Part shown: one piece after another, positions 48,740 through 60,051 of the stretch
How the letters are laid out: each line of letters opens with the position of its first letter
How positions within the stretch are numbered: position 1 is the first letter of the stretch
Translations under genes and position numbers: made by a program
The notes under the pieces: model-generated
What the model was told of the DNA's origin: nothing
Databases searched by the model: none
Seen by the model: the letters and a program-made list of their open reading frames with translations, nothing else
Origin: Spirometra erinaceieuropaei
Lineage: Eukaryota; Platyhelminthes; Cestoda; Diphyllobothriidea; Diphyllobothriidae
NCBI GenBank assembly: GCA_902702965.1
Contig: CACRXP010000228.1
Coordinates: 404,910-468,909 of the forward strand
DNA: 64,000 nt
Reading direction: 5' to 3'

Positions 48740-49738
48740 CAGTGGGTGACCGATCTCATGAAATGTTGGCTGAAATTCTGAAATGCGTTTTCGATTAGGA
48801 AGGATTACTTGGTCGCGGTTGTAATACTGATTATCCTGCGACATACTCTTTTAACATTTCGGACTCGGCAGGATGTTGGCTTTTAAATGCACTTCTTTTC
48901 AATCTCCTGTAGAAAGCGTGTTCGGTAAGAAAAATGACTACTTAAGTAGCATGCATTTTTCCCATTGATTTTCGATGGTCTAGGAAATTCAAATATATTT
49001 TATAAAACTCACAAACAAAAATATGCTTTCTTTTAGTCAATCAATAGAGAATCACGTCTTCTTTATATTCTATACTTAAGGAAAGAGTATAATTAGGTTT
49101 TAAAAAAGTTTCTAATTATGAGACTTTTTAAGACCGCAAAATGTTCATTCACATAGCATCGTACCTGGCCGCTTATCACTGCTCCTCATGAAATGTACAA
49201 CATGATCCGCATCCATCGCAAAATTTTATGGACTCTGTATGATATCTCTTTAATGGCATAGAAAAATTTGTGATTTTTTTTACGCGGAACGCATGCACCT
49301 TGTAGAGTGAAATCACCAAACGCTAATGCGACGAATGATCAGGCTCCAAATTATTCGACAATTAGAAAACTTTTTTAAAACCTAATTATACTCTTTCCTT
49401 AAGTATAGAATATAAAGCAGACGTGATTCTCTATTGATTGACTAAAAGAAAGCATATTTTTGTTTGTGGTTTCTATAAAATATATTTGAATTTCCGAGAC
49501 CATCGAAAATCAATGGGAAAAATGCATGCTACTTAAGTAGTCATTTTTCTTACCGAGCACGCTTTCTACAGGAGATTGAGAAGAAGTGCATTTAAAAGCC
49601 GACATCCTGCCGAGTCCGAAATGTTATAAGAGTATGCCGCAAGATAATCAGTATTACAACCTCGACCAAGTAACCCTTCCTAATCGAAAACGCATTTCAG
49701 AATTTCAGCCAACATATCATGAGATCGGTCACTCACTG
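48740..49738. mobile_element. Foldback (long inverted repeat) element, copy 2, 999 bp
   Basis: Same family as 6639-7635: ends CAGTGGGTGACCGATC and GATCGGTCACTCACTG, flanked on both sides by TA (48738-48739 and 49739-49740), a likely target-site duplication. The arms are better matched than in copy 1 (for instance the CTTAAGTATAGAATATAAAG region near 49070 and 49400), suggesting a younger insertion. No coding capacity seen. Confidence 0.78.
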
Positions 49739-49873
49739 TATATTAGAGGACCAATTTAGACGTATTCCCCGATCACTTGATTTGGACGCGCTGTTTAAGT
49801 TATAAATGTGACAGGACACGTAGGCAGCACAGTTTACAGTTTGATGGTGTCATTCATCTTTCCCGGAAATGGT

Positions 49874-50107
49874 TTAAAACTGGTTTGGCCAAATGAAAGC
49901 ACAGTCACGCTTTGCTGTAAAGATGGAGTAGCCCAGTTTATCTTTCTCAATAATATTAAATTCCCTTCTTGGCTTTCTCATTAATAATTGCTGTTCCCTC
50001 TGATGACCTGGCAGAACTACAGGTGGCACCCTCTTGTTGTCAGTCAAGACACGTATTTCAGTTTTTGATGCAGGGACGTCCAGCTTTTGTACGGTAGATG
50101 ATCCCAC
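49874..50107 (-). CDS. Possible last exon of an unknown gene
   Basis: On the minus strand a CGGCAG acceptor ends at 50108. A 77-codon frame follows (starting VGSSTVQKLD, ending CAFIWPNQF, then TAA). Composition is protein-like: charged, few rare patches, with stretches such as TEIRVLTDNKR and REFNIIEKDK. It sits just downstream of the foldback element ending at 49738. I found no partner exon upstream, and the family is not recognised; it may be an orphan or pseudogene exon. Confidence 0.35.
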   Translation of the reverse strand: MGSSTVQKLDVPASKTEIRVLTDNKRVPPVVLPGHQREQQLLMRKPRREFNIIEKDKLGYSIFTAKRDCAFIWPNQF

Positions 50108-50224
50108 CTGCCGAAACAAATTAAGTAGACACGGAAGGATCATTTAAAGAAATATGCTAAAACAGCAGTTCATTTAATATAAATGACCATAGAGAGGATA
50201 TACGTACAGGTATATTATAAGTGA

Positions 50225-50350
50225 AATTGGAGATTCCTTCTGACCCAACTGTGAACAACTCGGCATCTGAGTGGGTTTCGAATCCACGACAGAAAGGGGA
50301 CGCTTTAGTACAGTCAACGCCCTAGCAACTTAAGCAATGAAGTCCACACG
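50225..50350 (-). repeat. Second tRNA-like SINE family, decayed inverted copy
   Basis: On the minus strand GTTGCTAGGGCGTTGAC..TGTACTAAAGCG and GGATTCGAAACCCACTC match the head, then CAGTTGGGTCAGAAGG the tail. The next stretch (50380-50520, plus) is shared with 54310-54440 (CTGAAATCCACCA.., AAGTAATCCATCTGGAATC), so the two loci share a longer composite. Confidence 0.45.
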
Positions 50351-50945
50351 CGACTTTAATCACATTAAAGTAACTTACCCGTCCAGCAAAGTCTGAAATC
50401 CACCAAATCTGATACGTTTAGCTGACTGCCTAAGCGGGCTTTTCTAAGTAATCCATCTGGAATCCATCAGAGTACTTACAAGCTCGCGTAGTTAATAAGT
50501 AGTTTGGCAGCTTTTGGATAATTCATTTTGGCCCAACTGCGAAACTGGAGATTCAACAATATCCATCAGGCAGAGAATATAAGGCTTGACATGGAATTGA
50601 ATTTCCGACCTTAATGAACTTCTTACCCACTGACGATGGCTTAGTCTCGAGTGGGGTGTAAAGGGTTATAGGGGCGCAAGGGTACGCTCCAGACAGTCAA
50701 AACAGGCGGAAGCAACTGAGGCGGCAATAGTGGTGAATCAAGAATGCTACTTGATCATTCATTTATCGAACAGCGTGAAAAGTGGCATTGTGAAATGTAG
50801 AGCTTCAACAGTCCTTAGAATAAGCACAGATCAGCTGTTTCACTGTGATCAATTCTGATCGTAGGTGCTACCCTACCTGCTAGTTGCCAGAAAATGCATT
50901 TAAAACGGCGTCCTTTCAAAAGGCAAGCTAGAAAACACAATTTAG

Positions 50946-51170
50946 GTAAGTCTTAGTTTCATTATGGACTTTTCTTTTGAAAGTGTCCTAGACGGGATAG
51001 GCTATTTATTGGAAAGGATAACTACCCGAAAACCGGTTCCAACCATACTGAAGGAATTAGTGGACCAGTCTCCTGTCTGGCACGCAGCTCGCAACGCAGA
51101 TCCGACTGAGATTTCCGCTACAGTGTATCATCTAGTAGACACAACCTATCCTTTTCCCTTTGAAGAATAA
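50946..51170 (+). CDS. Possible short gene or terminal exon, unknown function
   Basis: An AG at 50944-50945 precedes an open frame ending at TAA 51168-51170; a Met codon at 50964 could also start a 68-residue protein. The peptide (MDFSFESVLDGIGYLLERI.., ending YPFPFEE) has amphipathic helical character, two Trp/Tyr-rich segments and no low complexity, which looks like real protein. An in-frame stop lies just before the AG, so this is either a small single-exon gene or a spliced last exon. Not recognised. Confidence 0.35.
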   Translation, partial: VSLSFIMDFSFESVLDGIGYLLERITTRKPVPTILKELVDQSPVWHAARNADPTEISATVYHLVDTTYPFPFEE

Positions 51171-54124
51171 TCCATTATCCTTTGAGAATCTTCAACGAAT
51201 TTGTTCCGTCTCGCGTAAGTGTTGCTTTCCATCTGTAACCACACCCAAGATGCTGGATCGTGTTTTTACGAGTTTCTCTTCCGTTCAAATACTCGCCATG
51301 CTCTGCAAGGTGCCTTGCGAAAAAAGAGTCTGCCTATGTTGAACGCCCACTTATCACCATTCTGCTTGTTTTTTTCCAGTCATTGCCCAATTTAGATGTA
51401 ATCTGCAAAACCCCTCTTCGCACAGAAGAAACTTCAGACGTGGAAGTGATTACGCCGCCTGCGTAGGTGTCACACGCATCCGAGTATTCACAATGTGGAT
51501 GGGTGGGAATAAACTACCCTTTTTTGAAAGTTAAGCGAATATGGGCGGCTGCATTGCGATGAAGCGCGGAGGAAGTCAAAAACAATTTTTTTCTCGTAAA
51601 AAACTTTCGATACCTCACCGTTTCAGTGCCAAACGGCAGTCTGGTGCAGACCGTTATTATCGTAAACAGAAACCAGATTTTTAGTTCGACGCTTCTGGGG
51701 AATTTTCGCAGACCGTGCCCTGCCAAAAATTAATGAAATGGAGGAATCGCTTCACAGAATGAACTTATTTTAGTGAAGACTGCACAAACAAACTCGCTGA
51801 TGGTGAAAACGCAAGTTATAAAAAATCGCGATCTTCGATAGCGACAAGGAAACGCACACTTTCGCATTTAATTTTTGCAGTTTAAACAGCTGCAAAACGA
51901 CAATGCTTACCTAGTTTTGAGCAGTTATCTTTCCCAGAAAGTAAGTGGTGTCTTTCAAACTTTCAAAACACACAGAAGCGTTGAGTATTACTGTAATCCT
52001 CAATAGCCTTGCAGCATGCTGTAGGAAAGTATACAAATTCCTTCATCGAGTAGATTTTTGACAAAAAGACATGAACATTCCACTTTCGGCCTTTCCTATC
52101 TGGAATAAGAAATAACAGTGAATCATGCTACGGTGATTGGCTGACTGCAGACTCTATGTAAACATGATCATCATAAGATGAATTACTAGCAGACCTCAGG
52201 ATAAGGAACTGGCGTTAGGTGTCCAGCCGTACATAATCTCTATCTGGACTTCAGAAGGGGAGGGTATCATGGAGATAGACTTGACATTATGCTATTCTGA
52301 AAATGCGGAACCACGCGTGTGTGCTGTCTACTGATAAATCCTACTTAAAGAAACGAGTAAGGGAGATTTGTTGTTGCCTTAGACCTCCGCTAGACAGTCG
52401 ACTCACGGCGGTCCCTGGGGAATGACTCTAGGTTACGTTTGCGTAACAAACCGAAATCTGGCTCTCAACAGCGCCTGAATATATGGTTCAAGCGGGTCAA
52501 CACATCAATGGCTGACATACCTGTGCTCAAGTCTCAGATCTTCGCAGCCGGAAGGTGACATCTGACCTGCGGTTTACAGCGGTGTACAAATCACTTCAGT
52601 GATCTTTGTTTTTTGGCACTTTTTCGCCTGAAATCTTTTTTGTTGTTGCTGAACTTCCGCCTTTAGTCGCTAATGATTATATTTTCGTAATGCATTTGTA
52701 CTCTACCTCCATGCTTTAATGAGCATGTACTAATTCGCAAGATGCCATCGGCGGCATTTGGTCGTGCATAATGTGAACAGAAACTGCCGAGCGACTAATT
52801 GTACTTACGAATTAGACTTGAAAACAACAAGCGGCCTGGAAGGCTTACAGGCTAGCTTGAACGAAGGATTGTACCCTAAGTTCCCGGAGGCTTGTGGATG
52901 ACAAGGAACAACCAAGAAGGCATCTTGAAAGCTGGGTGCGTAATACAGTCGCCGGGTTGTACCAAGGTGATTTCCAAGGTGGCTTTCAGCGAGCTCTAAC
53001 ATGCTATCACCGTAAGTAGAGGTTCACAGGGCTCATGGCTGAGGGCCAAATTGACATTTCCTAGCTCATTTTCTTCGACTGCCTGCTTTCCTCTGTAGTT
53101 AGATAAAATGCTATTTGGTTGTTTGATAAGACACGGACTACCCTCTGGGTACTACAGGCGGCCTTGTCTAACATTCCAGAAAGGGTATTTATTCCCACGT
53201 CATAGCCCGATCCTCAACATTAACTCTTGTGACGGTTCGACGCTGGCGTCCGACGATGTCTACCGTGTGCATTGCAGCAAGGTCAAAACAGGCACGCCGA
53301 CGTGCGCGTGAATTATTTCATGGTGAGCGCGGCCATACTCAGCGTCTATCACAGTCTCTCCTACCCCCCCCCCATGCGGGCCCGGTGTCAAAAGATAATC
53401 AGGAAGACCAGAGGCGGGAGGGGGCGTGGCTGGCATGCTCAAACCCCCATCGCACTCCCTTGTCGAAAAAAACACCCGACCAGATTTTTAACCAACCACA
53501 ACAACGGGTCAGAAAGATGAGGATAACTGGGCAAACATGCGCACGACTTATATGCTCAGCGGAAGAGTAAGCGCATCTTCCGGCGGCGAACCAGACACTA
53601 CAGAACTGCCAGCAAACACCAGACTGCGCGGGTCATGGGTTGCTGAGTCCTAGCATAAGAGAGGCACAAAATCCCTAAAGCGCCAACTCTTGTACTAACC
53701 CTAACAGTGACCCTAAATCTACCTTAACACTAGCTGTAACTTTAAGTATACTCCTAAGCCTGACCTTGTCCCTAAGTTGGCCTATGACCTTCGTCTCCAT
53801 GGGAACTGGCCCAAATTACAAAAGGGGGGTCATCGAATCCTCCTATCGCTTTGTCAGTTTTTATTCTTGCAGCAGTTGATGTTGTTAAATAAAGACTGAA
53901 AAGAACTGTGAGTGGGTTACTACAACCGGAAGGATGTTTGATAGTCAGCTGCGTTTAATAGGCAGTATCGCCTAGGACCTATTGTTCTCTGCTTCAGGAG
54001 AACCCTGCTAAAATATAAGTCTAGTTAAGATACTGTTAAACACTTCCAGAACCTAGGGACCGCGGTTAGTGGACGCGGGAAATACGGTAGGAAACTGCAT
54101 GAGACGCAAGCCCTATCATCATTT
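51171..54124. other. No gene seen
   Basis: Short frames only, a GC-rich patch at 53250-53620 with overlapping frames of biased composition, and a telomere-like patch at 53690-53790. Confidence 0.35.
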
Positions 54125-54222
54125 CCTAACAGACTGACAGAGCCACACTGTTTATTTTCGGAGAGAAGAGAGAGATGTTTTTACAGACGTCGGAGATTAG
54201 TATGACAGCGTGAGTGAACATC
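54125..54222 (-). repeat. Inverted repeat bordering the SINE cluster, left arm
   Basis: Reverse complement of this stretch matches 55355-55450 (shared GACGTCTGTAAAAA/ACGTCTGTGAAAA, ATCTCTCTCTTCTCTC, AACAGTGT.GCTCT). The arms enclose about 1.1 kb that holds two tRNA-like SINEs. Possibly terminal repeats of an element that SINEs inserted into. Confidence 0.5.
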
Positions 54223-54481
54223 GGTAGTTTACCCGGCCCAAATGTGATTAAACTTACCTCTTCCGATGGGGCCTTATAGCTCAGGTGGGTCAGGTTACCC
54301 GCCTTACCTAGTGCAACGTCTGAAATCCACCAATTCTGATACAGTAAGTTGACTGTCCGAGCAGGATTTCTTAAGTAATCCATCTAGAATCCACCAGTTG
54401 TCTATTAGGCTCACGTAATTCATAGTTGCTTTGTCTGGGCCGGTAACCTGACCCAAATGTGATTAAACTCACATCTCCCGG

Positions 54482-54605
54482 TGGGGCCTCATAGTTCAGG
54501 TGGTTAGAGCGTTGGCTGTACTAAAGCCCTTTCCTTGTTGTCGTGGGTTCAAACCCCACCGAGGAGCCGAGTTTTCGAAGTTGGGTTAATATAACCAACT
54601 CATTA
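54482..54605 (+). repeat. Second tRNA-like SINE family, copy 1
   Basis: GGGGCCTCATAGTTCAGGTGG opens a tRNA-shaped head with GGTTAGAGCG (A-box-like), a long variable segment, GTGGGTTCAAACCCC (B box and T arm) and an acceptor-like CCGAGGAGCC, then a tail GTTGGGTTAATATAACC. The ~85-nt head with a long variable region suggests descent from a type II tRNA (Ser/Leu). The tail shows it is a SINE, not a gene. A partial copy precedes it at 54268-54300. Confidence 0.55.
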
Positions 54606-54931
54606 CATTTTAAATCACTCTTCACTTTTTCCTGAGCAGGTTTAATCGACCATTTCTGACCTAGGCCGGGCACCTTTCCAAGACAGCCCAGTAGAGGGAA
54701 GGAACTACTACTGATGTGGCTGTCGCTTCAGTTACGTCCTTCCAGGTAACTACGTGGATGCCGAAATCCCACAGGCCGGTAAACTGTCCGCCTTTGGCGA
54801 CCTCGCTAAAAGGCTGTGTCTACCACTTTGACGGACGTTGCCGGGTAGAAGGCGTAGGTACCGACGATAGTTACTAATTATTCCCTGCAAAGGGACAGGC
54901 TCAGGTTAATGAGACAGTCATTGATTGAATG

Positions 54932-55046
54932 AGGCCTCGTAGCTCAGGTGGTTAGAGCGTTGGCTGCGCTAAAGCCTTCCCCTTACTGCTTGGGTTCGAA
55001 TCCCACCGAGGCCCCGACTTTTTCACAGTTGGGTCAATATCAATAT
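54932..55046 (+). repeat. Second tRNA-like SINE family, copy 2
   Basis: Best preserved head: GGCCTCGTAGCTCAGGTGG pairs at its 5' end with CCGAGGCC at 55006-55013; GGGTTCGAATCCC is a perfect T arm and B box. Followed by the shared tail CAGTTGGGTCAATAT. If the tail were ignored a tRNA search might score it as a tRNA, but U33 is C here. Confidence 0.55.
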
Positions 55047-55354
55047 GAATGAGGAAAGGTCATAATCGTTTCACATTTTATTTTATGATGAAAAGGTTGA
55101 ATCTAACGTTTCAATACTTTGAATGGCTCTGGAACGAACATTATTATCGGCCTGAGGAATCGAAGTCGCCGTAACACCCTGGAAGGAATGAAGATGTGGA
55201 TTCGCTGTTCGTTATTTAGCACAATTTTTACCTTATATCTTGCACTGACGTCCGCTACCGGCTGCTTGTCGGATTAGTTTTACCAGCGTTGCCAAGCGGC
55301 ATGAAGTACGTTCTGAATAGGATTGCATTTTCTTCCTAGTCAACTACCGAGTTC

Positions 55355-55450
55355 CACTGATAATGTCATCCCAAACTCGAACGTCTGTGAAAATATCTCT
55401 CTCTTCTCTCAGAAAAGAAACAGTGTCGCTCTCACAGTCTGCGAGGACAC
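55355..55450 (+). repeat. Inverted repeat bordering the SINE cluster, right arm
   Basis: Partner of 54125-54222; see that entry. Ends near the GCGAGGACACG segment at 55440. Confidence 0.5.
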
Positions 55451-55510
55451 GCTATTGTGGACTATGTTTTATGAAGAGCAGGCACGTTCACTGCGACAAG
55501 AACTTTATTC

Positions 55511-55547
55511 ACCTGATGTTTCGGATTCCCGCTTGAACCCATCATCA
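55511..55547 (-). repeat. Solo PLE tail hairpin
   Basis: Minus strand ATGATGA, GGGTTC AAGC GGGAATCC hairpin, GAAACATCAGG, followed by GAATAAAG. No GIY-YIG frame is adjacent, so this is a solo or very short tail fragment. Confidence 0.4.
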
Positions 55548-55765
55548 TGCAATTTTCTACCATATTTCTTGCGTCCACTAACCACCGTCACCAGGTTCAG
55601 GACGTTGTTTACAGTATGTTAACTGGACATATCTGTCCCAATGCTAAAAACCAAGCAAAGGACAGGGAGATTGACTGTCCCCTATTTCTAGAATTAGGGA
55701 TAATTTCCATAGATATTATGGTGGCCGATAAACCTAAGGATACGAACTAAAATCACGTCTTGTGG

Positions 55766-55885
55766 CGGGGCCTCGTAGCTCAGGTGGATAGAGTTTTAGC
55801 TGTATAAAAACCTTTGCCTTGCTATCGTCTTTTCGAATTCCACTGAGCTGCGGAGGCTTTCCCAGTTTAGTCAATATGCATTATA
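55766..55885 (+). repeat. Second tRNA-like SINE family, copy 3
   Basis: GGGGCCTCGTAGCTCAGGTGG head with a decayed T arm (TTTTCGAATTCCACTGAG) and the tail CAGTTTAGTCAATATGC. Confidence 0.5.
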
Positions 55886-56194
55886 TAAAATCTGACGCAA
55901 CTTCTATGAAGCAATGAGTTATCGTCGATGTATGGAACTCACGTTGAATATCTTAGAGACCATTATCGAAAATGAGGAGCAGCAACTAAAAGGGTGCCTT
56001 ATTTCGAAGTAGGTGTATCAAAGGATTATTTCAATAAATTCTCGTCTCTCTCTTCATTACGAACCAATACCATTGTAAATAATTATTCTGCCTCCCTATA
56101 CCTAGAGTGCTGGAAGAATTATGCAGCCTGATGGGGTTTACGTCCTGTGGAGTATAAAAAAAAACAGTATGCATTGTCATGCTGCTTCCAATGT

Positions 56195-56285
56195 GAGCCA
56201 ATGAAATGGCGGTGGATGCTTCAAGACGTTCCATACTCCCATAATAAATACACCTATCGTGGGCGTATAGCGCAGGTTAGCGAAA
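56195..56285 (+). promoter_or_regulatory. Probable core promoter of copy C
   Basis: CCAATGAA begins at 56198 (-88) and TAATAAATA at 56242-56250 (about -40) relative to the exon 1 start codon. The surrounding sequence is diverged from copies A and B, so keeping the two boxes at the same spacing is suggestive. Confidence 0.4.
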
Positions 56286-59200
56286 ATGCGCGCAACGGTC
56301 CTTTTTTGTTACTTATTAGCTAGCCTGAACTTTTTTGAATCAGGGTAGGTGATTGTTTTTCATTTCTGGAAAATACCTTTCCATAGTAATTCTTTCAGCA
56401 GTAGTGAAACTGAATTCTTGTATGTAGAGTTCGTGACTTTTTAAGTGACAGTCGTCCAGCTAGTTCGTTATTCAAAGCTTAAACACATGACTGCAACCAT
56501 TCGAAGTCATTATTATACAACAGTACGCCAACACACATTTTACTCACACCTGCCTCACCATCAAATAACGCACATGGGACTATGTTATAAGACATCAGTG
56601 GCATTCAATTTACAACTATTTTTGCCTATTTTCCGATTTGTCCCGAGATTCTTGTTCTTCATACTCCATACGCTCCCAATTTTATTAACTTGCATGAATC
56701 TTGGTAAGATATTTAAACGGAGTCATAGAAATGCGTCCCTGACATTTATTCTTGGTCAGTCTGCAAATAAAGCATAGAGATCAATTTAATTAACTCTTAT
56801 AACGAAGGAATTGTTCGAGGAAAATGTATGAGCAAATCATACATATGCACATTTTGAAGTTCTGGCAGTCACATGAAGCCCGTGGCCTGTTTACGATTAG
56901 TGGATCTTCTCGAAAGACTGAAAAATGTTCATGTATTATTCGAAAGTTTTTCTTAGCTGGATGTTGTTTCTGACAATATATCCAAGCCCATGCCTCTGAA
57001 CATGAGGTGTTCATTGACCCCTCATGTCAGATAGCCCTCTTGAAGTGTACCGCCATCTTTAAAAGTAGCATTTGCGTCTTTTCTCTATGAACTGCTTAGT
57101 GTAGTGAGGTCTTACAAAAAAAGTGGGATATATTGCATAGGCCGTGAAAAGCAACAATCCCAATGGCTCAAATCTAAATAAGACTCCTTTAATCACTATT
57201 TATCGGAACCGCAGTTTATGTCACGGAGGACATGTAACAGAAAGATAAGTTGATTTTAGGTACGGGGAAAGCATTTGCGAATGGAGTAAACGCGTAATCC
57301 CGAGTGGAGCAAATGGGAACTTCACTATAACTGTGCCAGTATACTATAGTTATAGGGTAAGTCTGGAAGTCCAAATGTGTTAACAAAAGTCAAAATTTAT
57401 CGACCTGTTGAGTATTCTTTTTTGCCAGAACGTCACTAAACATGTCCAATAATTAGAATTAAAATGTAGCTCATGATTTTTAGAGCGGATATATAAACGA
57501 GGAACCTTTCGGAACATATCCATGGGCAAGGGGCTGGTGCACCTACAAACAAGACTATTTCCGATGTCCCTATGGAGACTGTACGCTTCCAATCGTTTTA
57601 TAATCATTTTGGACAAACATTTCTTCCTGTCGTAAATGATTTCGAGAGCAATCGTTCTACTAGCTTCATTTAACAAAAGATCTTCCACTTGAAACTAGAC
57701 AACTTTGTTACTTACTGTCTGCTATGAACATAAATGTCCTGTGTACAATCAACATAATGTATAGAATGATAACTGGATTTCATTATAGGTCTATTAAACT
57801 AACATTGCGGTTTACGTGTTTGTCTCTTAAGATAACGACCTCTACACGACGGTCCTGACGCTTCCAAACATCCAAAACGTTTCGTATGTTATGCTAAAAG
57901 ATAGTCGTCCAATCACTCTTCACAAAGAGGAAGACACAACCGTCCGTATGTTCATTTGTTCCGCAGTTTGACGCAGTTGCCTGATATGTTTACACATTTC
58001 TAACGCCTGACTTTTAACAATGTGATCTACCTTAGCTGGCTTTTACGTGCGAAAGGGCCATCGGTTGGAAGTCTGCCCGCAATACCTCACTGTCAATTTG
58101 GTCTGGTATTTCAATGGCAATGAAAGTAACCTGCAGGATGTACGTTGTAGAAATCAGTATTTTATGTTACGGAACAATAACAAAATTAATATTTTCCCCT
58201 TATGTTTTCCGTTTTTTGACAGGTTAGTTGTTACATGAATGGGGAGCAATTTTGCAGTGGATTGCAACCCGGTGAAAAGCAGCCAGATGAAAAATGCGGT
58301 AAATACATAATTTTTATTTTACCCTACAGTTTTTGCTGTCCATGATATACGATTTTGGGAACGAGTGCTGTTAATCTCGTCACCACCCAATTTGAACTCA
58401 GTAATAAGCTAAATTATTTGCGCTGTCGGCCAAACTAATTTGAATGGTTTTGCTGAATTGAAGGATACGCCCACGTAGAGCGATTACTGTGCTCACTGTG
58501 TTTGTTTGAATTTATTTACCCGAATTATACTGAGTCCACTGGGTGCCATTTGCCGACCCTACCCTCATCAGTTGTTCAGTACCCTTTCATCGCCGCATGT
58601 AATACTCATCATATAATTAATCCTCGACTTCCACCAATATTTCAGCCTATTGGAAGACTAATGACAGAATACGCATTGGATATAGATTTTATAAACCATC
58701 AACACGCTTCGGATACTACTACTGTTACCTGGACAAAGGACTGACCAAAGCCCTGACATATATCGTCGACTGGAAAAGTCAGTTTATAAATACTTTTAAA
58801 AACTCTTATAGTTATGCGACTGACTACTTCACTTAACATTCAAGTGATTCGTCGATTTCAGTTAAATAATGGCCTTCAGCTTCTTAAACAATATATGTCT
58901 TAAAGTCTTAGCGATCGCGATATTAGTTAAAGGACCTGCAATAGGCCATTAAGTAATGCTAGAGGCATTTACTAGGAAAAATAAAAAGGAACGAAGTTGC
59001 ATCCATTACTAAAGCTGACTAAGGGCATGAGGAGACTTTACAGAAAGGAAAATAGCCCTGTTATTTGTAAATAATTAGCCTGGCAATGTACATCTGATAA
59101 GGTCCACTCACAATGCACAATCGCACTACGTTTGTCCCATCTTCCTTGGCTCTGGGAGAGTTTATATGATCTGAAAATTCGAAATTATTTGTAAAACAGC

Positions 59201-60051
59201 TTTCGAATTAAAATTACGTTTGGTAAACGTTACTAGGATGCAAATGCGGTAGGAATAAACGTCTCTGAATACTAATATCCATACGTTCAGCAAATAAATC
59301 TCCACTGCAGTAGTATTCAAGCGGTTGACTACATATCACCTCTGTCACGTATCCTAGAGTGTCGCGTAAACAAGCTTAAAGGACAAATAATTAAACCCTA
59401 TGAATACATTACGATAAATTTCCAGAAATTATCAATTTCCTTCTCAGATATGCGTTTAAGACATCTCGGCGTCTGGTCCGTATCTTCAGGACATATTTGC
59501 GACGTAATCTATCAATGTTCTTGCTCATAGTAACCGACCAACCATGTTTTCGTGCTGCCTGACTGACACAACTGTAACAATAAGTTGCTTAAAATTGGTA
59601 TAGATGCCACAAAAACGAGGGACACATCTGTCGTGACAGAGGCGAGTGCACCCAAGGACCTTCCAAGAGCTTTGCCCATAACAACCTCCAGTGCAGAAAT
59701 AATACTTCGTAAGTCAATACCAAAAGGCCTCCCTTATTGTCTCAATATTACATGTAAGTAGACATAAAAGGAACCACCAGTTAATAGCCAGAAAATGTCT
59801 GCCAAAATAATCCCTTGGCGAAAGTAATATCGGTTGTATTACTGCACTGAAAAAAAACTTTATTTAAGAAAGCGGACCCACAGAGGACGTCGGAGATCGT
59901 AATAATGGCCGTGGATACTTTCAACCGATTTAGAAAAATTATGCTGAATGACTGTGAATACTTTTAGTCCTCACAATCGAACTTGCTTTGGAACCCTTTA
60001 GGTGAGATTCCTTTGTTGTGGCTGTGCCTCGGTCTTTCGATGTATCTGTGA
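56286..60051 (+). CDS. Copy C: diverged nine-exon member of the same surface-protein family
   Basis: Exons: 56286-56344, 57260-57356, 57484-57580, 57832-57945, 58036-58139, 58223-58298, 58646-58777, 59604-59708, 60002-60051. Exons 1-7 have exactly the lengths of copies A and B; exon 8 is 21 bp longer and exon 9 shorter; all phases agree. The 834 bp join without a stop into 277 residues. The signal peptide starts MRATVLFCYLL. All eight shared cysteines are kept (ICEW, GWCTY, FRCPY, LEVCPQ, VSCY, QFCSG, DEKC, YYYCY). N40 (NFT) is a sequon; the N58 sequon is lost. Exon 8 encodes a Thr/Ser/Pro linker with TTSSAE, near where B has TTSAS. The last exon encodes a short hydrophobic end (LLWLCLGLSMYL, stop), again like a GPI signal. 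Introns are shorter and unlike those of A and B, so the duplication is older. Conserved Cys with diverged loops suggests a maintained fold. Confidence 0.8.

Noticed and set aside
54932..55014. Candidate functional tRNA gene
   Set aside because: Several similar copies share a non-tRNA tail (CAGTTGGGTCAATAT), the anticodon loop is abnormal, and some copies are decayed; a SINE is the better reading.
56445..56777. Hydrophobic 110-codon frame considered as exon 1 of copy C
   Set aside because: Its donor (CTTG|GTAAGA) is phase 1, whereas exon 2 needs phase 2. The Met at 56286 gives a 59-bp phase-2 exon exactly like copies A and B.
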